Positions 25,033 through 33,978 of a DNA stretch of 42,994 bases are shown one piece after another. Numbering within the stretch: the stretch's first letter is position 1; each line of letters starts with the position of its first letter. Source of the DNA: JAKSUT01 sp045616505 (lineage in GTDB: Bacteria; Cyanobacteriota; Vampirovibrionia; Gastranaerophilales; Gastranaerophilaceae); the NCBI GenBank assembly GCA_045616505.1, contig JAZLGV010000088.1, forward strand, positions 1 through 42,994, written 5' to 3'. Made by a program: the position numbers and the translations under genes. The notes beneath the pieces are model-generated. The model searched no databases. It was not told the origin of the DNA and saw only the letters and a list, made by a program, of their open reading frames with translations.

Positions 25033-27030
25033 CTATGAGCAACCTGAATAACCGCAATTCAAGCAAATAAAACATCCTTCTGCCATTTGAATTGTGTTTC
25101 CACATTCAGGACAAGTAACTGTTTTAATTTCACCTGTTGGATTATATTCTTCAGCTTTTGGTGCTTCTTTTTTAACTTCTTCAACAACCTTAACTTCTTC
25201 TTGCTTTTCTTCTTTTTTAGTTAAGTTCATTGGTTGGATTGGACGACAATTGTTTCTGTAAACTGTAATACCTTTCAAGTTGTTTTTATAAGCTAAAATG
25301 TAAGTTTTTTCAATATCTTCTCTTGAAGCACTTTCAACAAAGTTTACTGTTTTTGAAACAGCATTATCTGTATGAAGTTGGAAAGCAGCTTGCATTAGAA
25401 CGTGATATTCTGGAGAAACATCATGTGCTGTTGCAAAAATTTGTTTTACTTCGTCTGAAACACCTTCAATATGCGCAATAGTACCATCCATCGCAATTTG
25501 TTTCATCAAATCTTGTGAATAGAAACCATGACTTTTTGCGTATTTTTCGAAAATAGGATTAACTTCAGGAAGTTCAGTTCCATCCATAATTCTACGTAAG
25601 AAAACAAGACCAAACAATGGTTCAACACCACCTGATGCACTTGCTATCATTGAAATTGTACCTGTTGGTGCAATACAAGTTGTTGTTGAATTTCTAATAC
25701 CAAATTCTTTAATTTTTGCATCCAAATCTTTCCACATTTCATCAGAAATGATACCTGCAGATTTACCTGTATATTTTGTTGATAAAAAGTTTTTATTATC
25801 GTAAATACTACCTGCAAAGTTTGCAAAAGAACCTCTTGTTTTTGCAAGTTCTATTGAAGCTACTTTTGAATGGTAATCAATAAATTCAATAACTTGTTTT
25901 GCTAGTTTTACACCAGCATCTGAGTTATATGAAATTTCCATTTTCATAAGCATATCAGCCCAACCCATTACGCCAAGACCGATTTTTCTATTATTTTGTA
26001 CCATTTGAGCAATAATAGGTAATGGATAATTATTTACAGTAATTACGTTGTCTAAGAAATTGATAGAAAGTTTTGTAACTTTTTCTAATCTATCCCAATT
26101 GATTGTTTTATCATCATTAACCATCATACCTAAGTTGATAGAACCTAAGTTACATGCTTCATAAGGCAACAATGGAACTTCACCACAAGGGTTTGTAGAT
26201 TCAATTTCACCTAATAGCGGAGTTGGGTTATCAGAATTCATAGTATCAATAAAGATAATACCTGGTTCACCTGTTTTCCAAGCTCCATCAACGATTTTGT
26301 CAAATACGTCTTTTGCTCTTAATTGACCAACTACTGCTTTTGTTTTTGGATTAATCAAGTCATAATTTGTATCTGCAATAACCGCATCCATAAATTTGTT
26401 AGTAATTGCAACTGAAATATTAAAATTATTCAATTTTGAAGTATCATTTTTGCAATTAATAAATTCTAAAATATCAGGGTGATCAACTCTCAAGATACCC
26501 ATATTTGCACCACGTCTTGTGCCACCTTGTTTTACAGCTTCTGTTGCTGCGTTGAAAACTTCCATAAATGATACAGGGCCAGAAGAAACACCCATTGTAG
26601 ATTTTACGACATCATTTTTTGGTCTTAAACGAGAGAAAGAAAAACCTGTACCACCACCTGATTTGTGAATAATTGCTTGGTTTTTAATTGCTTCGAAAAT
26701 TCCTTCCAATGAATCTTCAACAGGTAAAACGAAACAAGCTGATAATTGACCAAGTTCACGACCTGCATTCATCAAAGTTGGTGAATTTGGCATAAAATAT
26801 CTTTTTGTAATCATTTCATAAAACTTATCTGATAATTCATTAACATCTTTCAAAGTTTTACCATATTCCAAATCAGCAATAGCAATACTATCAGATACTC
26901 TTCTGAACATATCAGAAGGTCCTTCTACACATTTGCCGTTTTTATCTCTTTTTAAATATCTTTTTTCTAAAACTGCAATAGCATTTGATGATAATTCTAA
27001 TTCATTTTGTTCCAAGACCGATGTCCCCAC
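25033..27030 (-). CDS. nrdJ: Adenosylcobalamin-dependent ribonucleotide reductase (class II)
   Basis: Makes deoxyribonucleotides using coenzyme B12, with or without oxygen. 665 aa. Redox Cys99 (SACFV), the N280-P-C282-G-E284 active-site triad with the thiyl Cys, then NLGSINL, the GGGTGFSFSRLRP phosphate loop (about 125-136), PTGT near the C-terminal part of the barrel (APTGTISMIA), and a C-terminal zinc-ribbon tail (CPEC..CFICLNC) ending GCS that re-reduces the active site. GTG 27030 has a perfect GGAGG 6 nt upstream. I see no cobalamin riboswitch in the 177 nt before it. It is the only RNR here and makes the cell B12-dependent for DNA synthesis. Confidence 0.96.
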   Translation of the reverse strand: MGTSVLEQNELELSSNAIAVLEKRYLKRDKNGKCVEGPSDMFRRVSDSIAIADLEYGKTLKDVNELSDKFYEMITKRYFMPNSPTLMNAGRELGQLSACFVLPVEDSLEGIFEAIKNQAIIHKSGGGTGFSFSRLRPKNDVVKSTMGVSSGPVSFMEVFNAATEAVKQGGTRRGANMGILRVDHPDILEFINCKNDTSKLNNFNISVAITNKFMDAVIADTNYDLINPKTKAVVGQLRAKDVFDKIVDGAWKTGEPGIIFIDTMNSDNPTPLLGEIESTNPCGEVPLLPYEACNLGSINLGMMVNDDKTINWDRLEKVTKLSINFLDNVITVNNYPLPIIAQMVQNNRKIGLGVMGWADMLMKMEISYNSDAGVKLAKQVIEFIDYHSKVASIELAKTRGSFANFAGSIYDNKNFLSTKYTGKSAGIISDEMWKDLDAKIKEFGIRNSTTTCIAPTGTISMIASASGGVEPLFGLVFLRRIMDGTELPEVNPIFEKYAKSHGFYSQDLMKQIAMDGTIAHIEGVSDEVKQIFATAHDVSPEYHVLMQAAFQLHTDNAVSKTVNFVESASREDIEKTYILAYKNNLKGITVYRNNCRPIQPMNLTKKEEKQEEVKVVEEVKKEAPKAEEYNPTGEIKTVTCPECGNTIQMAEGCFICLNCGYSGCS

Positions 27031-27167
27031 TTTATACCTCCGTTGTACTTTCTCCTAACCATTAATACTATATTAACTTAAATTTTAAAAGCATGGTAAA
27101 TTGTAAATTAGTTTTACTTAATAAAAATTATTAATATAAAAAATTAAAACAACTTCTACCTTCTAAC

Positions 27168-27196
27168 TTGACAATGCGTTATGTATTAAATATTAT
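27168..27196 (+). promoter_or_regulatory. Promoter of tRNA-Cys
   Basis: TTGACA (27168-27173), 17 nt, TATTAT (27191-27196). Near-consensus sigma-70 type; the predicted start is about 5 nt before the mature tRNA. Confidence 0.85.
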
Positions 27197-27207
27197 ATAA
27201 ACATCAG

Positions 27208-27278
27208 GGAGACATGGCCAAGTGGTAAGGCAGAAGCCTGCAAAGCTTTTATCCCCAGTTCAAATCTGGGTGTCTCCT
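27208..27278 (+). tRNA. tRNA-Cys (anticodon GCA)
   Basis: 71 nt. Acceptor stem GGAGACA/TGTCTCC, D arm TGGCC..GGC with the AAGTGGTAA loop, anticodon arm GAAGC-CTGCAAA-GCTTT giving GCA, T arm CCCAG-TTCAAAT-CTGGG, and discriminator U73, the identity base for cysteine. CCA is not encoded. A run of six T follows and may terminate transcription. Confidence 0.96.
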
Positions 27279-27327
27279 TTTTTAATGCAAATTTTTGGTC
27301 TATCAGTAATTTTTTATCGGAGTTTTT

Positions 27328-27741
27328 ATGAAATTTAAAACAGAATACTTATGGTTTAACACAGAACATCAAAGAGAATACATTAATATTACAAATGAAG
27401 TTCAAGATATAGTAACAGAAAGCAAGATTAAAGAAGGCATGGTTTTGGTTTCTGCAATGCATATTACAGCCGGTGTATATGTAAATGATGCTGAAAGTGG
27501 ATTAATAAAAGATATTGATAAATGGGTGGAAGAACTTGCACCTTTTAACATAAATTACAATCACCATCAAACAGGTGAAACAAATGGAGATAGCCATTTA
27601 AAAAGTTTACTTATCGGACACGAAGTTATCGTTCCTGTTACTGACGGAAGACTTGATTTTGGACCTTGGCAACAAATTTATTATGCTGAATTTGACGGTC
27701 AAAGAAGAAAAAGAGTTATCGTAAAAGTTATGGGCGAATAA
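27328..27741 (+). CDS. YjbQ/UPF0047 family protein
   Basis: 137-aa small beta-rich protein of the YjbQ family, in which weak thiamine-phosphate synthase activity has been reported. Conserved pieces: HITAGVYVND (about 46-55), NHHQTGETNGDSHLKSLLIG (His-rich, metal-site-like, about 78-98), and DGRLDFGPWQQIYYAEFDG. Full length. Ribosome site GGAG 6 nt before the ATG. Follows tRNA-Cys by 49 nt; no thiamine gene is nearby. Confidence 0.9.
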   Translation: MKFKTEYLWFNTEHQREYINITNEVQDIVTESKIKEGMVLVSAMHITAGVYVNDAESGLIKDIDKWVEELAPFNINYNHHQTGETNGDSHLKSLLIGHEVIVPVTDGRLDFGPWQQIYYAEFDGQRRKRVIVKVMGE

Positions 27742-27837
27742 TATAAACAATTGTAAACATTTGCATTTTTTATATCAATTTTTAAATTTAGGACATTTCA
27801 TGTAATCGAGCATATAAAGTTAAGCAGGATTACTATT

Positions 27838-28362
27838 ATGTCAATTTCTAAAATTACAAATATTGCAACAGATACAATTTCAAAAACACAAAAAATCTCT
27901 CCGAAAAAAATTCTTAATACAATAGCAGAACACAAATCTGCAGCAGCATTAGGAACAATTACCGCAGGGCTTGTTGGACTTGCAATATATTCTGCTGCAT
28001 TCCTTAAACCATCAGATAATTCAAATGTAAAATTTGATATTGCAGAAGCAGCTCAAGCTACAAAAATAGAAGAAAACGCACAACCAAAAGACATTAAAAA
28101 ATTAGAATATGAAAATACTCTTACTGAAAAAGAAAATAATTTAAAAGCTGCTCAAAATGAACTTAAAAAAGATGAAGAACAAATAAATTCTTTAGAAAAA
28201 GCTCTTAGCATAAAAGGATTGATAAACAAAGAATACTACGAACAACAATACAACATTTTAAAAGATTTTGTTGAAGCAGACAAACAAAAAGTTGCTCAAT
28301 GCGAACAAGATTACAATACGTTTTTAAATTCTAAAAACTCTAATAAAAGTGAAACATTTTAA
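27838..28362 (+). CDS. Orphan membrane-anchored coiled-coil protein
   Basis: 174 aa, family not recognised. Starts SISKITN, the same opening as the debranching enzyme at 5124, with a basic segment (about 17-38), one hydrophobic helix (about 40-60, AALGTITAGLVGLAIYSAAF) and a long Glu/Lys-rich coiled coil (about 88-170). With basic residues before the helix, the coiled coil would lie outside the cytoplasm. AGGA 9 nt before ATG. It follows yjbQ by 96 nt and precedes the HD-domain gene by about 100 nt; probably its own unit. Confidence 0.75.
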   Translation: MSISKITNIATDTISKTQKISPKKILNTIAEHKSAAALGTITAGLVGLAIYSAAFLKPSDNSNVKFDIAEAAQATKIEENAQPKDIKKLEYENTLTEKENNLKAAQNELKKDEEQINSLEKALSIKGLINKEYYEQQYNILKDFVEADKQKVAQCEQDYNTFLNSKNSNKSETF

Positions 28363-28420
28363 ACAACTTTACAATTGTTACAATTGACCCCAAAACATGT
28401 CAATTTCTATGTTTTCATGA

Positions 28421-28459
28421 ACTTTATATATATGTAGGTAATATATTTATTGTAAAGTG
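28421..28459 (+). promoter_or_regulatory. Conserved upstream element of the HD-domain gene
   Basis: ACTTTATATATATGTAG (28421-28437), 8 nt, TTTAT (28446-28450), 3 nt, AAAGTG (28454-28459). The block order and spacing match 5072-5109, and the first 17 bases recur exactly (minus strand) at 13204-13220. Confidence 0.35.
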
Positions 28460-28466
28460 GTATAGT

Positions 28467-29273
28467 TTGGGTAACAATTCTGAAAACATTAGAGTTGGTG
28501 ATTATTTCACCAGCCAAATAACTAACAAAAGTGCGTTGCAATGTTACGGCGATGTAGATAATGCAGACTATTCTGGATTTGACACAGAACTAGACAAATA
28601 TTTGAACGAAAAATCTATATCAGAAATGATTAAGGTTAACAAAGAAATAACACGCATTTTAGACAAATTTAAAATATCAATAAAAGTAAATATGAATATT
28701 TTGAATAATCTTGTTGGTAATCACTTGCCTGAAACAAGAAATATTGCAGTTGGAATAACAAAATATTTACCAGAAAAATATCAAAAACAAGTAAATCAAA
28801 AAGCTTTACTAGAAGCGACAAGTTTACATGATATTGCAAAAGTTATAATTCCTGAAAACATCATAAATAAACCAGGAAAACTAAATGAATCTGAGCTTGA
28901 AATCATGAAAGAACACGCAAGGCTTAGTTATGAAATGTTAAAAACTACAGATTTGGATAAAGAAACTTTGGATTTGATTAAAGATCATCACCATGTAACA
29001 AATCCAAACAAACGAAACGATGAAATTGAAAATATCAATTTACAAATACTTTCAATTTCAGACATCTATTCAGCGTTAAGAGAAAAACGTTCTTACAAAA
29101 AAGAACTTTCAAAAGAAGAAGCTCTTGCAATTTTACACAAAGACGTTGAAAGCGGAAAATTCGCACAAATAGTTTACGATGCGCTTGTAACATATACAGA
29201 ACAAGACGAAAAACCAACTCAAAAATCAAAATGGAATATTTTCAATAAACTAAAACCTGTTCAAAGTTTTTAA
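28467..29273 (+). CDS. HD-domain protein, HD-GYP-like without the GYP motif
   Basis: About 268 aa. The HD-GYP backbone is clear: LHDIAKVIIP (HD metal ligands), NKPGKLNESELEIMKEHARL, a distal DHHHV and SDIYSALREKRSYKKELSKEEAL. Where HD-GYP phosphodiesterases have HHExxDGxGYP, this protein has HHHVTNPNKRND, so the GYP signature is lost and c-di-GMP hydrolysis cannot be assumed. The N-terminal about 90 residues are unassigned. TTG 28467 is the only early start in frame and has a poor ribosome site (AGTGG); the start is uncertain. Ends 4 nt from the convergent kinase gene. Confidence 0.8.
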   Translation: MGNNSENIRVGDYFTSQITNKSALQCYGDVDNADYSGFDTELDKYLNEKSISEMIKVNKEITRILDKFKISIKVNMNILNNLVGNHLPETRNIAVGITKYLPEKYQKQVNQKALLEATSLHDIAKVIIPENIINKPGKLNESELEIMKEHARLSYEMLKTTDLDKETLDLIKDHHHVTNPNKRNDEIENINLQILSISDIYSALREKRSYKKELSKEEALAILHKDVESGKFAQIVYDALVTYTEQDEKPTQKSKWNIFNKLKPVQSF

Positions 29274-29277
29274 TTTA

Positions 29278-31218
29278 TTATATTTCACGTTTTTCCAAAC
29301 TTACTTCCCAAATGTCATTTTCAGGTGGAGGTGTTTGTTTTACAGAATTTTGAGTGCTTGCAGACATTTGTTCTGCTACTGCCTGTTTCAAGTTTTCACT
29401 TGGAACATACTCTTCTTCCATTTCAGCATCTTCATTACAAACAACATTCAATGGTAATCTAAAACCAAATGTAGAGCCTTCACCAAGCGTTGATTGCAAG
29501 AACACTTCACCTTCATGATGTTTTTCTACAGCAATTTTAACCAAATGAAGTCCTAAACCTGTACCTTTGATTGTATGAGTATCATTTTCAACACGGAAAA
29601 ATCTATCAAACACTTTGCTTTGGTATTCAGGTGCAATTCCAGGTCCTTGGTCTTCTATACTTACTTCAACAAAGTTTCCATGTCTTGCACGTTCTGCACG
29701 AACTTTTATTCTACCACTTTCTGGAGAATATTTTATTGCGTTTGAAATTAAATTCTTAATAACTCTTTTTATACTGTCATGATTTAATGGAACAGGTGGC
29801 AAATCAGGTTCTTCAATTATTGAAAAAGTGATTTGTTTTTCTTTTGCCAAAACTTCCATTTCTTTAATACTTTCTTCAACAATACCTACAACATCTTCGT
29901 ATTGTTTTTGCAAGTGCATATTAACAGCATCCATTCTTGAAAAATCTAAAATATCATTTACAAGATTATTTAATCTAACAATTTCATCATTCATAGTTCC
30001 GATGAAATCTTTTTGTTCTGCATAATTAAAATCTTCACCAAAATTATACAAAGTATCAATATAACTTCTCAAAACAGTAACTGGTGTTCTTAATTCGTGA
30101 GAAACATTTGAAATGAATTGACTTCTCATCTTATCCATTTCTGTTTCTTTTGTAATATCAATCATTACTACAATATAACCGCAATATTCACTGTTTTTTG
30201 AAAACATTGGCGACATAATTGCTTTTACAACTTTTTTATTAATTTCAATACTAAAATCAAGTGGTTTAATTTCCATTATATCAAGTGGTGTATCTTTAAA
30301 TTTTTCAATTTTTTCTTTAAAACAAAGTTCGCCATCACCATCACAATATAATTGAATTTTTGTATTCAACAATTCTTTTTCAGAAACATCTAAAATCTTT
30401 TGTGCTTGATTATTTACCAAAACAATATTGTCAAAATTATCACAAACAACAACACCATTTGCAATACTCATCAAAATAGCTTCTAATTTGTTTTTTTCTA
30501 ATGCTGATTGAGCAACATTTTGTTCTTCATATAATCTCAATCTTGATGACATATCATTAAATGCTTCAAAAAGCTCTTTAACTTCTGATGAAACATCTTG
30601 ACCTTGAATTTTAACACCAAATTCACCTGAAGAAATTTTCTTAACACCATGGTGCAAAATTCTCAATTCTCTTGTAATCAAATAAGTGTTTACCATAATA
30701 ACAAAAGCAAAAACTGCCCAAGCAACAATAAACACAAACAATAAAGATGCTCTTGCTGTTGAAGAAATATGATTAATAATATTTCCTGAAAGTCCTACCA
30801 TAACAGAACCGATAGATTCTGCTTTACCACCATTTTTAACTATCATAGGTGAACTTACAGAAATTTTTGAAGTTTGAAAACGTTTTGAATAATCAAACTT
30901 ACTTGTATATATTACATCACCATTATTACTTGTAAATTCGATATATGCGATATCATCATTACTATCTAAAATTGTTTGAGAATGATCTTTTAATTTGTCA
31001 TGTTTTTCAAATTCTGGAATATCTTTTATAACTTCTGTACTTTCAATCGCAAGAGTTTTTGAAATAATTCTACCAAAATTTTGATAACCTTCATTTAATT
31101 TTTTCTGAATGTTTAAAGTCGCCAAAAATGCAATCAAAACTATAAGGATAGTGCTCAACACCAACCCTAATAAAATCAATTTGTTTTGTGTAGTTAAATT
31201 TGCTTTAAACTTATTCAT
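29278..31218 (-). CDS. Sensor histidine kinase (HAMP-PAS-HisKA), resembles cyanobacterial NblS/Hik33
   Basis: 646 aa. TM1 (about 13-36), a periplasmic sensor (about 37-155), TM2 (about 157-181), HAMP (about 182-232), PAS (about 242-355), HisKA with His374 in SNVSHELRTP, HATPase with NLISNAIKYSPESG and GTGLGLHLVK, and a 60-residue acidic/Pro tail. The segment SQFISNVSHELRTP followed by a SYIDTLYNFGED block and LVNDILDFSRMD closely recalls NblS/Hik33, the cyanobacterial stress kinase. That match is from memory. No response regulator is adjacent, as for NblS. The promoter ends 6 nt before ATG, so the mRNA is probably leaderless. Confidence 0.92.
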   Translation of the reverse strand: MNKFKANLTTQNKLILLGLVLSTILIVLIAFLATLNIQKKLNEGYQNFGRIISKTLAIESTEVIKDIPEFEKHDKLKDHSQTILDSNDDIAYIEFTSNNGDVIYTSKFDYSKRFQTSKISVSSPMIVKNGGKAESIGSVMVGLSGNIINHISSTARASLLFVFIVAWAVFAFVIMVNTYLITRELRILHHGVKKISSGEFGVKIQGQDVSSEVKELFEAFNDMSSRLRLYEEQNVAQSALEKNKLEAILMSIANGVVVCDNFDNIVLVNNQAQKILDVSEKELLNTKIQLYCDGDGELCFKEKIEKFKDTPLDIMEIKPLDFSIEINKKVVKAIMSPMFSKNSEYCGYIVVMIDITKETEMDKMRSQFISNVSHELRTPVTVLRSYIDTLYNFGEDFNYAEQKDFIGTMNDEIVRLNNLVNDILDFSRMDAVNMHLQKQYEDVVGIVEESIKEMEVLAKEKQITFSIIEEPDLPPVPLNHDSIKRVIKNLISNAIKYSPESGRIKVRAERARHGNFVEVSIEDQGPGIAPEYQSKVFDRFFRVENDTHTIKGTGLGLHLVKIAVEKHHEGEVFLQSTLGEGSTFGFRLPLNVVCNEDAEMEEEYVPSENLKQAVAEQMSASTQNSVKQTPPPENDIWEVSLEKREI

Positions 31219-31224
31219 AGTGGA

Positions 31225-31253
31225 ATTATAACATTAATTATATACTCTGACAA
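31225..31253 (-). promoter_or_regulatory. Promoter of the NblS-like kinase (leaderless)
   Basis: Minus strand: TTGTCA (31253-31248), 17 nt, TATAAT (31230-31225), TCCACT, ATG. The start point falls on the start codon and there is no ribosome site. Confidence 0.7.
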
Positions 31254-31283
31254 AAAAGTTAATAAAGTTTAATGAGAATAACT

Positions 31284-32657
31284 TTATCTTGAACAGATTG
31301 TTCTTGCAACATACACACCAGATGCTGATGCTTGGATTAAACCTCTTGTAACACCTGCACCATCACCGATTGTAAATAAATTTTTAACACCTTCTGTTTC
31401 AAGTTCGTTTGTCAATTTTACTCTTGAAGAATAAAATTTAACTTCTACACCGTATAAAAGAGTGTATCTTGAAGCAGTACCAGGAGCAATTTTATCAAGT
31501 GCGTAAAGCATTTCGATAATACTCAATAGCTGTCTATATGGTAAAACCAAACTTAAATCCCCTGGAGTTGCAGAAGTCAAAGTTGGAGAAATTGTACTTG
31601 AAGCAATTCTTTCTGGAGTAGAACGTCTGCCGTCAAGCAAATCGCCAAATCTTTGAACTAAAACTCCACCTGCTAACATATTTGCTAATCTTGCAACATG
31701 TTGCCCGTATGCTATTGGAGATTTGAAAGGTTCTGTAAATTTTTCAGAAACTAATAACGCAAAATTTGTATTATTAGTTTTCTTTTCTGCATAACTATGA
31801 CCATTTACAGTCAAAATCCCATTATAATTTTCTGAAACTACTTCACCATAAGGGTTCATACAAAAAGTTCTAACTTCATCACCAAAAGTTGGAGAATGAT
31901 AAACAAGTTTTGATTCATATAATTTTTTTGTAATCGGCTCAAACACAGGAGCAGGTAATTCAACTCTTACACCCACATCTACTGCATTATTCACAATTCC
32001 GATTTGATTTGCAGAAAATTCTGAAGTAAGCCAATCTGCACCTTCTCTACCTGGAGCAATTACAATATATTTTGCTTCGATTTTATCACCTTTTTTTGTT
32101 GTAAACCCTTTTACATTATCATTTTCAACGATTAATTTATCTGCTACAACACCATTTAATATTGTAATTTTTTTAGCAAGATAATCTTGCATATTTTTCA
32201 AAACATCTAAACTTCTTTCAGTTCCCAAATGTCTTACAGGAGAATGAATAAGTTTTAATTCTGCTAAAGTTGCTTGATGTTCGATATCTGCAAATGCTTC
32301 TCTATCAAGCCCGAAAACTTCATCTGTTGCGCCAAATTCAAGATAATATTTATCCGCATAATCGATTAATTCTTCAACTTGTTTACGTTCAAGGTAATCA
32401 ACCAAATGACCACCTACATCTGGAGTAAGAGTCAATTTGCCGTCTGAAAATGCACCTGCACCGCCCCAACCACAAAGCAAGCCACAAGGTTTGCATCCAG
32501 GGCAAGTTTTTACACCTTCACGCAAAAAGCATTTTCTTTTTTCAATCTTTTTACCTTTTTCAACAAGAATAACGTTCCATTCAGGTTTAAGTTTTACTAT
32601 TTCTAAAGCAGTAAAAATCCCTGCTGGCCCAGCCCCAATAATCGCAACATCATACAT
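31284..32657 (-). CDS. FAD-dependent dehydrogenase, COG2509 type
   Basis: 457-aa flavoprotein. Rossmann GAGPAG (about 8-13), a Cys cluster CPGCKPCGLLCGWGGAGAF (about 51-69) typical of this group, and the C-terminal FAD segment FTIGDGAGVTRGLIQASASG. Substrate is not known for the family. The gene follows the NblS-like kinase gene on the opposite side of a promoter gap and stands alone. AGGAG lies 11 nt before ATG. Confidence 0.88.
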   Translation of the reverse strand: MYDVAIIGAGPAGIFTALEIVKLKPEWNVILVEKGKKIEKRKCFLREGVKTCPGCKPCGLLCGWGGAGAFSDGKLTLTPDVGGHLVDYLERKQVEELIDYADKYYLEFGATDEVFGLDREAFADIEHQATLAELKLIHSPVRHLGTERSLDVLKNMQDYLAKKITILNGVVADKLIVENDNVKGFTTKKGDKIEAKYIVIAPGREGADWLTSEFSANQIGIVNNAVDVGVRVELPAPVFEPITKKLYESKLVYHSPTFGDEVRTFCMNPYGEVVSENYNGILTVNGHSYAEKKTNNTNFALLVSEKFTEPFKSPIAYGQHVARLANMLAGGVLVQRFGDLLDGRRSTPERIASSTISPTLTSATPGDLSLVLPYRQLLSIIEMLYALDKIAPGTASRYTLLYGVEVKFYSSRVKLTNELETEGVKNLFTIGDGAGVTRGLIQASASGVYVARTICSR

Positions 32658-32730
32658 CGATACAAATCTCCTGTTCTACTCAACTGTTGAATTGTATCTT
32701 AAATATGAAAAAAAATCAAAAATTATTTTA

Positions 32731-33318
32731 TTATTCGCCGAAATCTAGCAAACCTTGACCTTTTTCGTCATACTTCACACCTGAAACTTCTTTAATTGTT
32801 TGTCTTGCAGGTTTTGAAGCGCTTACAACGTCACCTTTATTTTTGAAACCAATTTCATCGATTATAATTTTTTTCTTTTCGCTATGAGCTTTTATAAAAA
32901 GTTCTTGCTCTTTTCCGTTTTCTTTAATTCTTTTCAAAGAATCATTTAACAAACATTTTTGAGTTGCCAAATATTCTGTTTTATCGCCACCTTTGTATGC
33001 AATATCATGAGATGCTCTTGTCAAAATTCTTGCATCTTGGCTTGTTACCATATAATGACTTGTTCTTTGTAGATTTTTTGTATCATAACTATCAGCTGTT
33101 TTCCAGAAATTTTTTACAAAATCTATACCTTGATTTTCAACTTTTTTCAAATATTTTACAGCTCTATCAATAAGCAAGTTGAATTGTTTATTTTGAGGCA
33201 AACTTTTATTATCCAAAATCACATCTGAAACATTTATAACTTTTCTAAAAGATGGATTTGCATTATTTTGTTTTTGAGTTGAATTACAATTATATGACAT
33301 TATTGGATTAATTTGCAT
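32731..33318 (-). CDS. Orphan protein with INPIxSY start and NPSFRKV motif
   Basis: 195-aa basic, helical protein, family unknown. It opens MQINPIMSYN, like the 33962-34510 protein (MSISPIASYS), and has NPSFRKV at about 22-28, a short motif pattern I associate with Gastranaerophilales proteins. The remainder is predicted helix with many Lys/Asp. AAGGA lies upstream of ATG 33318, and a TATATATA-rich promoter-like region (33335-33365) precedes it, so it is likely transcribed separately from the operon above. Confidence 0.7.
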   Translation of the reverse strand: MQINPIMSYNCNSTQKQNNANPSFRKVINVSDVILDNKSLPQNKQFNLLIDRAVKYLKKVENQGIDFVKNFWKTADSYDTKNLQRTSHYMVTSQDARILTRASHDIAYKGGDKTEYLATQKCLLNDSLKRIKENGKEQELFIKAHSEKKKIIIDEIGFKNKGDVVSASKPARQTIKEVSGVKYDEKGQGLLDFGE

Positions 33319-33411
33319 AATTTAAATTTCCTTTTCTAGTGCTTTGTATATATAAAATAATACCTGTAAAAAAAAATATTGCTAGTCTAAAACAAATTTT
33401 TACAAAAATTT

Positions 33412-33669
33412 TTATACAATAACGTCAAATTTTATTCCAGATTTTTTCAAATTATCTTCAAACAAATCTTTTGTACAAGAATTAATATTTATCAACAAGC
33501 CATTTTCAGTTTCTTTTGGAATATTGTTTTCATTTATTTTTCCATCCAAATTAATACCAAAACGTCCCGCCATATAGCCAATATTTAACATATCATTTGA
33601 TGTTAAATATTGTCCATTTTCTTTTTTTGAATTTGTATCTATTAAATAATTACATCTTTCTACTTTCAT
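33412..33669 (-). CDS. Orphan 85-aa protein, last gene of the orphan operon
   Basis: Small soluble protein without a recognised family. The middle (DMLNIGYMAGRFGINLDGKI) looks like an amphipathic helix-strand unit. Ribosome site GGGAGATAAA before ATG; 9 nt after the 99-aa gene. No membrane segment or Cys pair beyond two isolated Cys. Confidence 0.65.
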   Translation of the reverse strand: MKVERCNYLIDTNSKKENGQYLTSNDMLNIGYMAGRFGINLDGKINENNIPKETENGLLININSCTKDLFEDNLKKSGIKFDVIV

Positions 33670-33678
33670 TTTATCTCC

Positions 33679-33978
33679 CTAAATAATTTCATCTAATATT
33701 GTTGCGTTAAAAATTTTTTCATAAACAGAAAAACTTTCTTCTTCTGTCAAATTCCCTCTATGTTCAGCGTTTATAGGTAAATTTTTCTCTTGTATATTTA
33801 ATTTTTTACAAATTGATTTTACAAACTCTAAATAAACATTCACTCTATCAGACTTCATGCCAGACTTTTCAAGTTCTTTCCCTAGAATATTTATTGCATC
33901 TTCATTTGTAAATTCACACGGCTTTTGCCAAATAATCGCTGGTGGAGAAAAATATCTCACCTTATTTACACATACCAT
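33679..33978 (-). CDS. Orphan 99-aa protein
   Basis: Family unknown; predicted alpha-helical and soluble. I start at ATG 33978 (MVCVNKVRYFSPP), which has AGAGGTGG 5 nt upstream, rather than 6 codons earlier. Its start overlaps the end of the upstream gene by 17 nt, so translation is probably coupled. Confidence 0.7.
   Translation of the reverse strand: MVCVNKVRYFSPPAIIWQKPCEFTNEDAINILGKELEKSGMKSDRVNVYLEFVKSICKKLNIQEKNLPINAEHRGNLTEEESFSVYEKIFNATILDEII

Noticed and set aside
27031..27207. Cobalamin riboswitch upstream of nrdJ
   Set aside because: Searched the minus-strand leader by eye for GGAA, GUGnnAnU and CGCAGC-type boxes; none present.
28370..28390. CAATTG inverted repeats as a terminator after the 174-aa gene
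   Set aside because: Short AT-rich stems without a T-tract; too weak to support.
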